From positions 434,001 to 498,000 of the forward strand of contig NC_047488.1 of NCBI RefSeq assembly GCF_002079055.1: a stretch of 64,000 nucleotides of DNA, read 5' to 3'. The notes below the pieces were generated by a model. It was not told where the DNA came from and searched no databases. It was given only the letters and a program-made list of their open reading frames with translations. The position numbers and the translations under genes were made by a program. This stretch comes from Saccharomyces paradoxus. Lineage: Eukaryota; Ascomycota; Saccharomycetes; Saccharomycetales; Saccharomycetaceae. Below, piece by piece: positions 28,015-38,328 of the stretch; the first letter of the stretch is position 1; each line of letters begins with the position of its first letter.

Positions 28015-28349
28015 GACTCAAACTTGTGATATGTGTTGGTGCCATACACAAGACGCCACAAATGATAAAACAAAAAAGGAGGTGTACAAGCCTTTCAAGA
28101 AACAGAAAATCAAAATCCGGGATGAGTTGGAAGTCAAAAACACTGTATATATAAATTTCAAGCCCTGTAGAAGATGCAAAAAAAGAAAATGATATAGTAT
28201 GCAGAAAAAGAAATAAACCGCTATTATCCTCGCGATTTTGTCATTATAACAGGCAATTACACTGGAGAAAGCCGCACACCGCTCTCCGTTTCTTTTGCTC
28301 TGCGAGTTTTTCCGGAAAAGAAAAAAAGACGAAAATTAAAACCCGCCTG

Positions 28350-28370
28350 CCCCGCGGGGTAGGGGAGGGG
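28350..28370. promoter_or_regulatory. GC palindrome with tandem STREs between VID24 and PHO88
   Basis: CCCCGCGGGG at 28350-28359, a perfect 10-bp palindrome whose halves match Mig1-type cores, followed by AGGGG at 28361-28365 and again at 28366-28370 (Msn2/Msn4 stress elements, also Gis1/Rph1-like). Control of the glucose-responsive VID24 by these is an inference. Confidence 0.5.
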
Positions 28371-28400
28371 TCGCCGGAACAAATCGGATAATCCCTCGTC

Positions 28401-28407
28401 TGACTCA
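28401..28407. promoter_or_regulatory. Gcn4-type site TGACTCA
   Basis: Exact AP-1-like Gcn4 core in the VID24-PHO88 divergent promoter, about 300 bp upstream of PHO88. Function not established. Confidence 0.4.
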
Positions 28408-28704
28408 GATATCGCTCTGCACGGCTGAAAATGCGAAAGAAGAATAAAGAACAGCACTTTGTACGGATCGCACGCCCATTAATCTTTTTTTTTCATATCT
28501 TCGACGTTTGCCACTGCCACTGCCTTCTCTTTTTCTTTCTTTTTTGGCGGCCGGTGGCCAAACGCGCCAAAACCGAAACGTTTATAAAATGTAGTTGCCT
28601 TGCTCTTCATTCGATATATATATAAGAACGCTCACCGTTACCTTTTGCCAGAAGCTCGAAGCTAGAACAGCATCACACAGTGCAAGAGAACCGACCTGCC
28701 CACC

Positions 28705-29271
28705 ATGAACCCTCAAGTCAGTAACATCATCATCATGTTGGTCATGATGCAACTCTCCCGTCGTATAGACATGGAGGACCCAACCATCATCATGTACATT
28801 AGAATCCTATACTGTTCTTCCATTGGTATCTCCTGGATCATCTACCAAATGGCCAGAAAGAGAATTGTCGCTAAAAACGACATGACCACCATGAAGTACG
28901 TCGAACCCGGTAATGCCATGTCCGGCGAAGGTGAGAAACTGCAAGTTACTACCGTCAGAGACTACGATTTGAAGGAAATAGACGGTGCTATCAAGTCTAT
29001 CTACACTGGTATGGCTATGATGGGTTTCATGCATTTGTACTTGAAATACACCAACCCATTGTTTATGCAATCCATTTCTCCGGTGAAAAGCGCTCTGGAA
29101 CACAACGAAGTGAAAATCCATCTTTTCGGTAAGCCTGCCACTGGCGATTTGAAGAGACCATTCAAAGCTCCATCTTTGTTTGGTGGTATGGGTCAAAGTG
29201 GTCCAAAGACCGACAAGAAATCTATTGAAGAAGCTGAAAGAGCTGGTAACGCTGGTGTTAAGGCTGAATGA
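28705..29271 (+). CDS. PHO88: ER membrane protein Pho88/Snd3
   Basis: ER membrane component of the SND (SRP-independent) targeting pathway; first found through effects on phosphate transport and Pho84 maturation. It has 188 residues, as in S. cerevisiae. Hydrophobic segments appear at about residues 4-20 (VSNIIIMLVMMQLS), 29-47 (YCSSIGISWIIYQM) and 92-112 (YTGMAMMGFMHLYL). The C-terminal tail is basic and then Lys/Glu-rich. A TATATATATAA box at 28614-28624 is 80-90 bp upstream of the start, typical of a well-expressed TATA gene. Confidence 0.96.
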   Translation: MNPQVSNIIIMLVMMQLSRRIDMEDPTIIMYIRILYCSSIGISWIIYQMARKRIVAKNDMTTMKYVEPGNAMSGEGEKLQVTTVRDYDLKEIDGAIKSIYTGMAMMGFMHLYLKYTNPLFMQSISPVKSALEHNEVKIHLFGKPATGDLKRPFKAPSLFGGMGQSGPKTDKKSIEEAERAGNAGVKAE

Positions 29272-29829
29272 TTCGGTCGAAAGCGATTTTTTTTCTAGTT
29301 TTTATATGAATATATTCAATTTTTTTCTCTAGGCAGTAGCTGCAGTGTTATATAAAAATAGAATAAAATAAGATAAAGCTAGGCAAATTGTGTCTATTTT
29401 ACTACATAGCCAGAGAATTTTTTTTTTTGATTAAATGAAATGAAAACAAGAAACTCCAATTGTTTTCATTTTGTTGGGCTTATCATTTTTTGAGAAAAAT
29501 GAGTCGTGTCCTCTTTTTTCCCTCGTGCTTGTATGACTGCTGCTCTTTCCGCTAAGTGCGCTCGCCTTATATGATTTTACGCAGATATATACTGTAGATT
29601 AAACAGATTAAATAATGTGAGCGTTCGTCCATAGCGGCTATAGGTTCGTTATGCCGGACTTGCTATGCTAAATTCTACCGCCTCTAGAAGGTCCGTGGAT
29701 GTCATTGCACATATAGCGAGCCGAACATCACAGATAATGACGATGATTCATGAAAACTTTTAGTTTCATATGTACAACAAAGTTAGGACTGTGGATTTTG
29801 TTGCATCTTGATGAAAATTCTTGACAGTA
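29272..29829. other. PHO88-IML3 convergent intergenic region
   Basis: 558 bp of mainly AT-rich DNA downstream of both genes, with T-runs at 29288-29294 and 29419-29428. No gene, RNA or repeat recognised. Confidence 0.6.
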
Positions 29830-30567
29830 TTATTCGCTGGCAAATTGGATCGACTGAAGTACAACTGCCAGAACTCTATTTCTAAGAGTTCGTGTTGAAG
29901 TGACAATGAATTCTCTCATTATTTTCGTGTGGCCCGCCAATATGATGGAAGTCAAGGGTAGTCTTCCCACAGCCATCCCCGTCTCACTATAAATGTAGGG
30001 AACAATTGCATCGTTATACGGGTGCATAGTGTTGCCATGGCCAAGAGCCAAGCCCTGACAGCTCTCTCTAGGTATTTCTATGTTGAATTGCCGCAAGTTT
30101 TTGTCTTGTGTTGCTGGCTCGAAATATAATTTTGAGCTAAACCAGGTAATTTGTTCGAGGTTCTCCTTCGTCACGTGCACTATGCTAGCGTCTGCTAACC
30201 TTATCATGGTTGCCTGATCAAAACTGATTGGCCACATTATGATGCCGTACTCCGCCTTCAGCCACTGTAATACCACTTCATTACGGTTGTCTGTCCCGCA
30301 ATAGCACAGAAACATCGGTACTTCCATTTTTGAGCTCCCCAAGAAAATGAACTTAGAGTAAGTGTCCTCATCCAAATTAGAGGTGTCCAACCTCATTTCG
30401 TAACGAATATACTCGTCCGTGGTGGAAGCACCATCAGGGTCGCTGGGGACTTGAATTGTTTGAACGTCTAAATCCACTTCTAGGTTTAGCAATTGGTTCA
30501 ATTGTGCCATACCATTTTCCAGTGAAAGTTGCTTGCTGATCCCCAAAAACTTCCAAGTATAAGGCAT
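29830..30567 (-). CDS. IML3: Kinetochore protein Iml3 (CENP-L orthologue)
   Basis: Outer Ctf19-complex (CCAN) subunit that dimerises with Chl4 and supports pericentromeric cohesin loading and shugoshin recruitment; also Mcm19. It has 245 residues, the S. cerevisiae length. The start MPYTWKFLGISKQLSLE is as recalled. The fold is a CENP-L/N-type beta-sheet protein; visible landmarks are the VHVTKENLEQITWFS segment near 130 and the C-terminal strand and helix AVVLQSIQFASE, used for dimer contacts. No catalytic motif. It is transcribed divergently from AIM3. Confidence 0.95.
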   Translation of the reverse strand: MPYTWKFLGISKQLSLENGMAQLNQLLNLEVDLDVQTIQVPSDPDGASTTDEYIRYEMRLDTSNLDEDTYSKFIFLGSSKMEVPMFLCYCGTDNRNEVVLQWLKAEYGIIMWPISFDQATMIRLADASIVHVTKENLEQITWFSSKLYFEPATQDKNLRQFNIEIPRESCQGLALGHGNTMHPYNDAIVPYIYSETGMAVGRLPLTSIILAGHTKIMREFIVTSTRTLRNRVLAVVLQSIQFASE

Positions 30568-30862
30568 CCCATCTAAAGGAAATACGTTAATACCTATAGA
30601 CAGTCAAATCAATCATTCAATTAGCTGTCCATCCTGTCACGGTTGTTTGTCTGTTTCATATCGGTGTCGGCATTTTCTTTTCCCGTAGCAATTCACAGGA
30701 TCTGCCTAAATCGCGCTTCAGGAAAACCAGGGACCACCCTATTTTTTTTTTTATTACATCTTAAATTAGGTGTATACATACATACATGGATAAAGTTATT
30801 TGAGTTTATATAATCGTAAGTTCGAGAAAGGTCTTTTAGAAAAAGTCAAGCAATCCAACAGC

Positions 30863-33727
30863 ATGGGATTTTGGGAGAATAACAAAGATTCGATCACCTC
30901 AGGGCTGAAAAGCGCCGGTAAATACGGCTATCAAGGAACAAAGTATGTTGCCAAGACTGGGTATAAGGCAAGTAAGAAGCACTATAACAACAGCAAATCG
31001 CGTAGAGAAAAGAAGAATGGTAAGAAAAATACAAGCGACGAAGAGTATGAAAGCGAAGATGAGGAGGAGTACGAAAGAAAACCGACCAATATAAGAACTT
31101 TGAAAGACCCAAACTCTTTTCCTCCTCCACCTTTAAAACCAGAACAAAAAACATATTCAGGACAGCACTCCCAACAGCAAATGCCAAATGGACAGGCTGG
31201 CTATGCTTTTCAAGGAGCGTACCAAGGTCAGCCTGGTGCCGAATCGATCGGACAGCAGCAATATGCACAGCAGCAATATATGCAGTATCCACAACAGCAA
31301 CAGCAACAAGGTTTAATGCCACAGCAGACGCCGATATATGGAGAGCAAGTGCCACCATATGGGTCAAATTCTAATACGACTAGTTACCAGTCTCTGCCGC
31401 AACAAAATCAGCCCCAAAATGCGATGCCAAGTCAAGTATCTCTGAATTCAGCCTCTCAGCAGAGCACAGGGTTCCCCTCGCAAAACCTACAATATGGTGC
31501 CCAACTAGGTTATACGGCATCTCCACTGCCTTCCCAGAACAACCTTCAATCCCAACAACAGCCCCAGCAGCCCCAATACGAATCACATGGCCCGCCCAAT
31601 CTCGGGCAATCCCAATTTCCATCGGGCCCCCAACAGCAGCCTGCAACACAGTTTGGCCAACAAGTTTTACCAGCACCTGCACAACCGCAACAGCAACAAC
31701 AAGGGCAACCATTTCCACCCCCGCGCGGACAACCAATTTTACCAACGCCCGGACAGTTCCTGTCAAATGGCTCTGATCAACAGCAACAGCAACAGCAGCA
31801 ACCTCTAAACCAAAACTGCGCTCCATTGCCGCAATTGAACGTAGGAGGAGTTCAAGGAATGGCTACGGGTCAGCCTCTATACGGTCAACCTCTACCAAAC
31901 GCAACGAACGTACAAGATTCAAACGCTGGCTATGGAGCCTCGCCCATACAAGGTCAACCTCTAGTTGGTGGACAACCACCTGTACCTGCAAGGATGCAGC
32001 CGCAGCCGCCGCAACCAATGCAGGCAGGAAACATTTATCAAACTGAGCCTTCTTTCGATTCTACTGGGTCAACCCCACATTTTGAAGTCACTCCATTTGA
32101 CCCAGATGCACCTGTCCCGAAGCCCAAAATTGATATTCCTATAGTAGATGTTAATAGCCTTCCCCCACCGCCCACTCATAGAGATAGAGGGGCAGTCATA
32201 AAGCAGGAACCTGCGCCAAGCTCCGGAAATTTGCCAGCCGCTAGTGGGAAAACACCATCTAACGCGGTATCTTCTTCGCCGGCTTCTTTGCCACTAAAGC
32301 ATTCAAGACCTATTACTACGGATAGTGAATTGAACTCTGAAAACAGGGAAACCGATGAGGATACTGCCAAATCTTCTATTCTAGGACATTATGATGTAGA
32401 TGTGAACCTGGTGCCTCCTCCAAAACCTTTCAGACGTGGGCCCGATTCTGCATCTTCTGGGCATACTAGGAAAGCCGCACCAGAACAGAAAGTACCATCT
32501 CTTCCTCCTCGGAACAATGTTGAGCCTCCTCCTCCACCATCACGAGGCAAGCCCGAAACGACAGAGTCGATGCTGTCAACGAACTCAGCTAAAGCACAGG
32601 AAGATCCCATTTCTAATTTTTTGCCTCCACCGAAGCCATTTAGACATACTGAAACCAAACAAAATCAAGATGCTGCACCATCACTTGTAGAAAAGAAAAA
32701 TGACGTTTTGCCAGGGTCCCCCTCCAAAGAAGGTAAAAACATTGAACCATCGTCGCTACCTCAACCGAAATCCCAATCGCAAACTCAACCAAGAAGAGCG
32801 CATATGGAGACACAGCCTATTGAAAACTTTCAGCCACCTCCAAAGCCATTTAGGCGTTCACCATCGTCCAATTTTAATGATGATTCTCACAATATCGATG
32901 GAACTGAGGCGAATCATGGACGTGGCCGCGGCCGTATAGCTAAGCATGGTGATGGTGATCAATATGACTCCAAAAGTGGGAATTCTACAGAAAATGATCG
33001 TTTGGATCATGATGTAAATGCCCCTAATAGTTTTATAGGAAAAAGAGCACCAACGCCTCCGGCCCCACCCAGATCTGAGAAGTTACGTGGGGCTGCTATA
33101 ACATCGGAAGTTGAAAGTTTGAAAGGCGCCAATAACTATAGAAAGTCGTCGCCTCCGCCAAGTTCACCTATGCAGGCGCCACAGTCTACCAAGAAAGTGC
33201 CTCCACCTGTTGTGAAGCCAAAACCTAAAAACTTCTCTTTGAAGGCCAATGAGCCTCCAAGAGAACTTACTAGAAAAACAACCACAGACTCACTGCAAAG
33301 AAGTGGACAAGGCGAAGCACTAGACTCCATTACAAATGAGTTGTCTCACTTCAAATTAAGAAAAACAAACGTCAATTTAGAAGAATTAGGTGGTTCGAAA
33401 ACATTGAAGGACTCCAGTCCTATTCCCTCAGATCTAGATGAGAAATATGTATCTGCATCAGGGTCTATTACTCCTCCAAGGCCACCACCTTCCAGGTCAA
33501 GTGCAAAGAAAGTTCCACCTGTTGTCCCAAGAAAGAATGATAACTTGAAGAAAAAGCCACCAGTAGTCCCTAAGAAAAAACCATTACTAAAATCGCTTGA
33601 ACCAAGACCCATTGAAATGGAAAGTGGTTATTCGAGAGATAATTATGATGGTGACGATAACTTGAATCCTTTTGAAAGGTACAAACGAAATGTTGTTCCT
33701 CAAGAAGAAGACAGACTGCATAAATAA
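30863..33727 (+). CDS. AIM3: Proline/glutamine-rich adaptor Aim3
   Basis: Cortical actin-patch protein that binds the Rvs167 amphiphysin SH3 domain and Abp1-linked partners and inhibits barbed-end actin assembly in S. cerevisiae. The ATG at 30863 gives 954 residues starting MGFWENNKDS, as in S. cerevisiae; the frame stays open 21 codons upstream but only from a TTG. Residues 1-50 form a conserved basic Gly/Lys/Tyr repeat region. Poly-Gln-rich segments lie at about 105-340. Many proline-rich SH3 ligands (PPPPKPFR repeated, PPPVVKPKP, KKPPVVPKKKP) occur from 430 to 930. Mostly disordered and among the faster-diverging proteins here. Confidence 0.94.
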   Translation: MGFWENNKDSITSGLKSAGKYGYQGTKYVAKTGYKASKKHYNNSKSRREKKNGKKNTSDEEYESEDEEEYERKPTNIRTLKDPNSFPPPPLKPEQKTYSGQHSQQQMPNGQAGYAFQGAYQGQPGAESIGQQQYAQQQYMQYPQQQQQQGLMPQQTPIYGEQVPPYGSNSNTTSYQSLPQQNQPQNAMPSQVSLNSASQQSTGFPSQNLQYGAQLGYTASPLPSQNNLQSQQQPQQPQYESHGPPNLGQSQFPSGPQQQPATQFGQQVLPAPAQPQQQQQGQPFPPPRGQPILPTPGQFLSNGSDQQQQQQQQPLNQNCAPLPQLNVGGVQGMATGQPLYGQPLPNATNVQDSNAGYGASPIQGQPLVGGQPPVPARMQPQPPQPMQAGNIYQTEPSFDSTGSTPHFEVTPFDPDAPVPKPKIDIPIVDVNSLPPPPTHRDRGAVIKQEPAPSSGNLPAASGKTPSNAVSSSPASLPLKHSRPITTDSELNSENRETDEDTAKSSILGHYDVDVNLVPPPKPFRRGPDSASSGHTRKAAPEQKVPSLPPRNNVEPPPPPSRGKPETTESMLSTNSAKAQEDPISNFLPPPKPFRHTETKQNQDAAPSLVEKKNDVLPGSPSKEGKNIEPSSLPQPKSQSQTQPRRAHMETQPIENFQPPPKPFRRSPSSNFNDDSHNIDGTEANHGRGRGRIAKHGDGDQYDSKSGNSTENDRLDHDVNAPNSFIGKRAPTPPAPPRSEKLRGAAITSEVESLKGANNYRKSSPPPSSPMQAPQSTKKVPPPVVKPKPKNFSLKANEPPRELTRKTTTDSLQRSGQGEALDSITNELSHFKLRKTNVNLEELGGSKTLKDSSPIPSDLDEKYVSASGSITPPRPPPSRSSAKKVPPVVPRKNDNLKKKPPVVPKKKPLLKSLEPRPIEMESGYSRDNYDGDDNLNPFERYKRNVVPQEEDRLHK

Positions 33728-33985
33728 AGGTAATGAAAAGTTATATAACATTGAACCTAATATTGGAGAGAATTACCTTATCGGCCTTGGTAAACAATTC
33801 GTATTCTTTATTTAAACTGCCTTCTCGGGCACATTACTTATCTATATAAATAACATTAGGCCTATCTGCGTACGGTATATACTTGTGTGTGGTTGTCAAA
33901 CTTTAGATGAAACGATACTCAACGAATGCCACAAAACCAAATGGTAAGGATAAGATAGCGGGAGCAAAAAGTCGTAAGGATATAT

Positions 33986-34429
33986 CTATTTAGATAACAA
34001 AGCAGCGAATTGTTGAATGTTGATCTCACCTGATCCATCACTAACCTCTCTTAGCATATCATCTACTTCGGCATCAGTCAATTTTTCACCAATAGATGTT
34101 AAAACGTGCTTCAACTCAGCAGCAGAGATTAAACCGTCACCGTTCTTATCGAATACTTTGAAAGCTTCTAATAGTTCTTGTTCAGAGTCATTTGATTTGA
34201 GTTGACGGGACATCAGAGCCAAAAATTCACTGAATTCGATTTGATGGTTGCCATCAACATCTATTTCGTTCATCAAGTCATTGACTTCTGCTTCACTGGG
34301 CGAAAGACCCAATGACCTCATCACAGTGGCTAATTCGCTGGATGAGATAGAACCATTGTTATCTTTATCGAAAAGAGCAAAGGCTTCTTTGAATTCGGCA
34401 ATTTGTTCTTCGGTAAGATTGGAGGACAT
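33986..34429 (-). CDS. CMD1: Calmodulin
   Basis: Essential EF-hand calcium sensor that regulates calcineurin, CaM kinases, the spindle pole component Spc110 and myosins. It has 147 residues and appears identical to S. cerevisiae Cmd1 as recalled. Three canonical EF loops are at 21-32 ([12 protein letters not shown]), 57-68 ([12 protein letters not shown]) and 94-105 ([12 protein letters not shown]). The fourth site (around 129-141, [12 protein letters not shown]) lacks proper calcium ligands, the known peculiarity of budding-yeast calmodulin. It is divergent from ALG1. Confidence 0.99.
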
Positions 34430-34938
34430 TTTACTTTTTATTGGTATTAACTAAGCTCTCTTTTCGTTGTTTGATAGCTTCCAGTTCAGAACAAGGTTCG
34501 TATCTGGTCAAAGTACCCTTGTGAGTTGACAAGATCTCTTGTTAAACACCTTCCTACGCGGAGCATAAAAAATTCTAAGAATAAAGATATGTCACAGTAC
34601 ACGGAAATGTAAATACATCATAAAATGTCTCAAACTGGGTGAAAAAGAGGGTGCTTCGACGTGTCCTGACAAATGATTGATCTTTTCAAGTTCTACTTAT
34701 GTTCTGTTTGTCTATTTTTGCATGATTAGCTATGAATTTCCTAACTGGCATCCTGGTATGGCGTGGAGCTGAAATAAGGTCAATTCAGACAGTGATCGTC
34801 TTGTACGTTGCGTTATAGAAAGCGTATAAGCAATTATCAAGTTAATTGGCTCAAGTATCTTGGTTAACGACAGCAATTGTCAAAGTCATTTAAGGACGAT
34901 TGTTGCGGCTTCTTAGGAACTATCGTTAGCTAATAAAG
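34430..34938. other. CMD1-ALG1 divergent promoter region
   Basis: 509 bp between divergent starts, AT-rich, with no factor site I would defend and no reading frame of note. Confidence 0.6.
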
Positions 34939-36288
34939 ATGTTTTTGGAGATTCCTCGATGGTTATTTGCTTTAATTATATTATATCTTTCCATACCGTT
35001 AGTTGTTTATTATGTTATACCTTACTTGTTTTATGGTAACAAGTCCACCAAAAAGAGAATCATCATATTTGTACTTGGTGATATAGGTCATTCTCCAAGA
35101 ATATGCTATCACGCGATAAGTTTCAGTAGGTTAGGTTGGCAAGTCGAGTTATGTGGTTATGTGGAGGACACTCTTCCTAAAAATATTTCCAGTGATCTGA
35201 ATATTACTGTGCATCATATGTCAACCTTGGAAAGAAAGGGGGGTGGGACATCAGTTATATTTATGGTTAAGAAGGTGCTCTTCCAAGTTCTATGTATTTT
35301 CAAATTACTTTGGGAATTGAGAGGAAGTGATTACATACTAGTTCAGAATCCTCCGAGCATACCCATCCTTCCTATCGCTGTACTATACAAGTTCACCGGC
35401 TGTAAACTGATTATTGATTGGCACAATTTAGCATATTCAATATTGCAATTAAAGCTTAAAGGAAATTTTTACCATCCTTTAGTGCTGATATCCTACATTA
35501 TAGAGATGATATTCAGCAAATTTGCCGATTATAACTTAACTGTTACTGAAGCGATGAGAAAGTACCTGATCCAAAGCTTTCGCTTAAATTCAACGAAGTG
35601 TGCTGTTCTGTATGACCGTCCGGCTTCCCAATTTCAACCTTTGGGAAATGACATTTCTCGTCAAAAAGCCTTAACTACTAAAGCCTTTATAAAATATTAT
35701 ATTCGCGATGATTTTGATACAGAAAAAGGTGATAAAATTATTGTGACTTCGACATCATTTACCCCTGATGAAGATATTGGCATTTTATTAGGTGCCCTAA
35801 AAATTTACGAGAACTCATATGTCAAATTTGATTCAAGTTTGCCTAGGATCTTGTGTTTTATAACAGGTAAGGGACCGCTAAAAGAGAAATATATGAAGCA
35901 AGTGAAAGAGTATGACTGGAAGCGCTGCCAAATCGAATTTGTGTGGTTATCTGCGGAAGACTACCCCAAATTGTTACAATTATGCGATTATGGAGTTTCC
36001 TTGCATACTTCAAGTTCAGGATTAGATCTACCGATGAAAATCCTAGATATGTTCGGTTCAGGTCTTCCTGTGATTGCAATGAACTATCCGGTACTTGATG
36101 AATTAGTACAACACAATGTGAATGGGCTAAAATTTGTTGATAGAAGGGAGCTCCATGAATCTCTGATCTTTGCTATGAAGGATGCTCATTTGTACAAAAA
36201 TTTGAAGAAAAATGTAACACAAGAAGCCGAGAACAGATGGCAGTCGAATTGGGAAAGAACAATGAGAGATTTGAAGCTAATTCATTGA
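34939..36288 (+). CDS. ALG1: ER beta-1,4-mannosyltransferase Alg1
   Basis: Adds the first mannose from GDP-mannose to GlcNAc2-PP-dolichol on the cytosolic face of the ER, an essential step of N-glycan precursor assembly. It has 449 residues. The N-terminal membrane anchor is at about 9-31 (LFALIILYLSIPLVVYYVI). A GT-B fold of family GT33 follows, with the HSPR-like N-domain segment (GDIGHSPRICYHA), IIDWHNLAYS near 155, and the donor-site SSSGLDLPMKILDMFGSGLPV with its conserved Glu/Asp region near 355-378. It converges on YSA1 across an unusually long gap of 1,050 bp. Confidence 0.97.
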   Translation: MFLEIPRWLFALIILYLSIPLVVYYVIPYLFYGNKSTKKRIIIFVLGDIGHSPRICYHAISFSRLGWQVELCGYVEDTLPKNISSDLNITVHHMSTLERKGGGTSVIFMVKKVLFQVLCIFKLLWELRGSDYILVQNPPSIPILPIAVLYKFTGCKLIIDWHNLAYSILQLKLKGNFYHPLVLISYIIEMIFSKFADYNLTVTEAMRKYLIQSFRLNSTKCAVLYDRPASQFQPLGNDISRQKALTTKAFIKYYIRDDFDTEKGDKIIVTSTSFTPDEDIGILLGALKIYENSYVKFDSSLPRILCFITGKGPLKEKYMKQVKEYDWKRCQIEFVWLSAEDYPKLLQLCDYGVSLHTSSSGLDLPMKILDMFGSGLPVIAMNYPVLDELVQHNVNGLKFVDRRELHESLIFAMKDAHLYKNLKKNVTQEAENRWQSNWERTMRDLKLIH

Positions 36289-37338
36289 GTCGATAAAAAC
36301 CCAACCTTTTCTTTTCATTTTACTACGATGGTTCTACATTTTTGAATCTCTTTTGATCAGCTATATAATACTACATCTAATATACAACCATACTTAACAA
36401 TTTTTCAAACAAGTTGACGTGATGATAACGGCCTTTTGGAGAGGTCGCATTATCGCCTCTTTATTGGCCAAGTTAAAGTGAGCTGTCAGAATAACTTCTG
36501 TCCTGGTTGGAACCAGATGACCCTCTGGGGGAGCGATTGTGTAACAAGAATTAGCTATTCCATCGACTACCATGTTATTAAAATGTTATCATATACGGTA
36601 GTAAAGGTGGCATATATTATGGTATTTGGGGAATGAGTTAAGGACAGTTATCGAGCTTAGTAAAAGCTGTAGTGCGAGGATTACAAATGTTGTGTGAGTA
36701 ATGAATGACAACGTACAAAACGAAGTAGCTATCATCGTGGTACTATATAAAATCATCGCCTTTTTTGTCGATAATTATACCCTCAAGGATTACCTCTTTT
36801 GTATTTTCTGTATGTGATTTTTTGCCTTTATCATGAATTTGGAACCCCAGAATTATCAGACAATTATGCTGTCTTTCAGCAATGTCGGAGTTGTAGCCGG
36901 GAGTTTAAAGCAACTACTTGATTGAAAGATCGCCAACTAGATAGGACATAAAACAAGTTGCACTACCATTGGTTTTATCGTATATTAATGGTTGTGTCTT
37001 GCAGAACCATACTGTAGATTAGTGGAAATAGAAGAAAAAAGAATTAGTTTGGATCAAGGGCCACTTTAATATTTTGATAGCTCAAGACGTCGCGCTTTGA
37101 AAAATATGCCTTATTGCTGACTTAAGACGGCAAACTTGAAACAAGTTGAGCTGTGTCCACGCCAGTTCAAATGCTCTTGTCCCTGTCAAATTTCCTCCAT
37201 AATATTATTTATCTTATTTTTTTTCTTTTTCAAATATACACCATTCATAAATTGGTAAGTAGTTCGTTATAAAAGTTGCGGGTGTTTTGATGTTATCATT
37301 TTGCCTATAATTCATACAAAATGCTATTTATTCGCTAT
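36289..37338. other. Long ALG1-YSA1 convergent gap, content unknown
   Basis: 1,050 bp downstream of two convergent genes, far more than such gaps usually span in yeast. The longest open frame is 66 codons (36436-36636) with no recognised similarity; a TATA-like TACTATATAAAA at 36740-36751 could serve a non-coding transcript. No tRNA, LTR or known ncRNA seen. Confidence 0.5.
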
Positions 37339-38034
37339 CTATTGGATATGGTATTGCTTAGCCATGAGAATACCTTGAGCCACGTTTTGAACACGTGCAT
37401 CCAATTTGTAGCCTTGTTGATCTAACTTAACCATTTCATCCGGAAATTTGTGCAACTCGACGCTAAAGCATTCGATAAATTCGTTATCTTCCAATTGAGT
37501 CACTGGCTTTTGGTTTTCAGGCAAACTCATGTCAACTTCGACAGTGACAAGGCAGAGATTGGTATTGGTAAATCCAGGGTCATTAAAAACAGTTGGACTT
37601 TTAGAAATTATTTTACCACTGTAACCTGTCTCTTCCTTTAGTTCTCTCAAGGCAGCGGTGTCAATATCTTCACCTGCATCTATCAAACCGGCTGGCATCT
37701 CAATGCATACACCCTCAACGGGAGGACGAAACTGCTTTTGTAGTAAAATTTCATCAGGTTTGCCATCCTTGTATTTTAGAATGGTTAAGATACCAATGCC
37801 GTCCACACCACCGGAACTTCTAGTAGTCCTAACTGCGCTATCCCATTCCCTTTCCTTGCCATTGGGATCTTTGTAAATAATTTTTTGTAAACCAATCCAT
37901 TTGCACTCAGACGTTTCTTTAACGTGACGGGCTTCAATTATTTTGGCTTCTTCTGGTTTACCCTTGGCTATGCTCATAGTTCTAAGTAGCCTCCTTGAAT
38001 TTAGGGAAATAAGTCTTATGCTTCTCGAGAACAT
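37339..38034 (-). CDS. YSA1: Nudix ADP-sugar pyrophosphatase Ysa1
   Basis: Hydrolyses ADP-ribose and related ADP-sugars to AMP and a sugar phosphate, limiting ADP-ribose build-up; cytosolic and mitochondrial. It has 231 residues. The Nudix box is complete at 116-138: Gly116, Glu122, then REL at 130-132, EE at 134-135 and Gly137, with the metal-binding glutamates in place. The first 19 residues (MFSRSIRLISLNSRRLLRT) are Arg/Ser/Leu-rich without acids, a plausible mitochondrial presequence; a second in-frame Met at 20 would give a form without it. It is divergent from SUS1 (294 bp). Confidence 0.96.
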   Translation of the reverse strand: MFSRSIRLISLNSRRLLRTMSIAKGKPEEAKIIEARHVKETSECKWIGLQKIIYKDPNGKEREWDSAVRTTRSSGGVDGIGILTILKYKDGKPDEILLQKQFRPPVEGVCIEMPAGLIDAGEDIDTAALRELKEETGYSGKIISKSPTVFNDPGFTNTNLCLVTVEVDMSLPENQKPVTQLEDNEFIECFSVELHKFPDEMVKLDQQGYKLDARVQNVAQGILMAKQYHIQ

Positions 38035-38328
38035 CTAAGTATGGGAAGAAAAAGGAAATGCCGAAAGAATAATCATTAAAAGCATATTTACATGGTCCGT
38101 GTGATGCCTGTTTAGTGTTATGATAAACCGCTAACGGCCGCATTTGCCATCCCTTACGGAAGTGTGTTCGCTTGCCGGCCCTCTTCCTTCACGAAGACCA
38201 AAATGAAGAAATTTGAAAAATAGAAAATTAAAATTGCCATAGGCATGGCTTAACCTCATATGCGGCAAAGCTCATAAGTGACACTAGACGTAGTTGAGTA
38301 TATCCAATTCAATCCTGGCTTCATTCCA

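Larger units (their letters stand above)
28015..28704. other. VID24-PHO88 divergent promoter region
   Basis: 690 bp. It holds the GC palindrome and STRE pair, a TGACTCA site, a T-run at 28484-28492 and the PHO88 TATA box. Short frames reading through it look random. Confidence 0.6.

Noticed and set aside
30800-30862. 21-codon in-frame upstream extension of AIM3 starting at TTG
   Set aside because: It has no ATG, no presequence character and no known role; the S. cerevisiae protein starts at the MGFWENN methionine at 30863.
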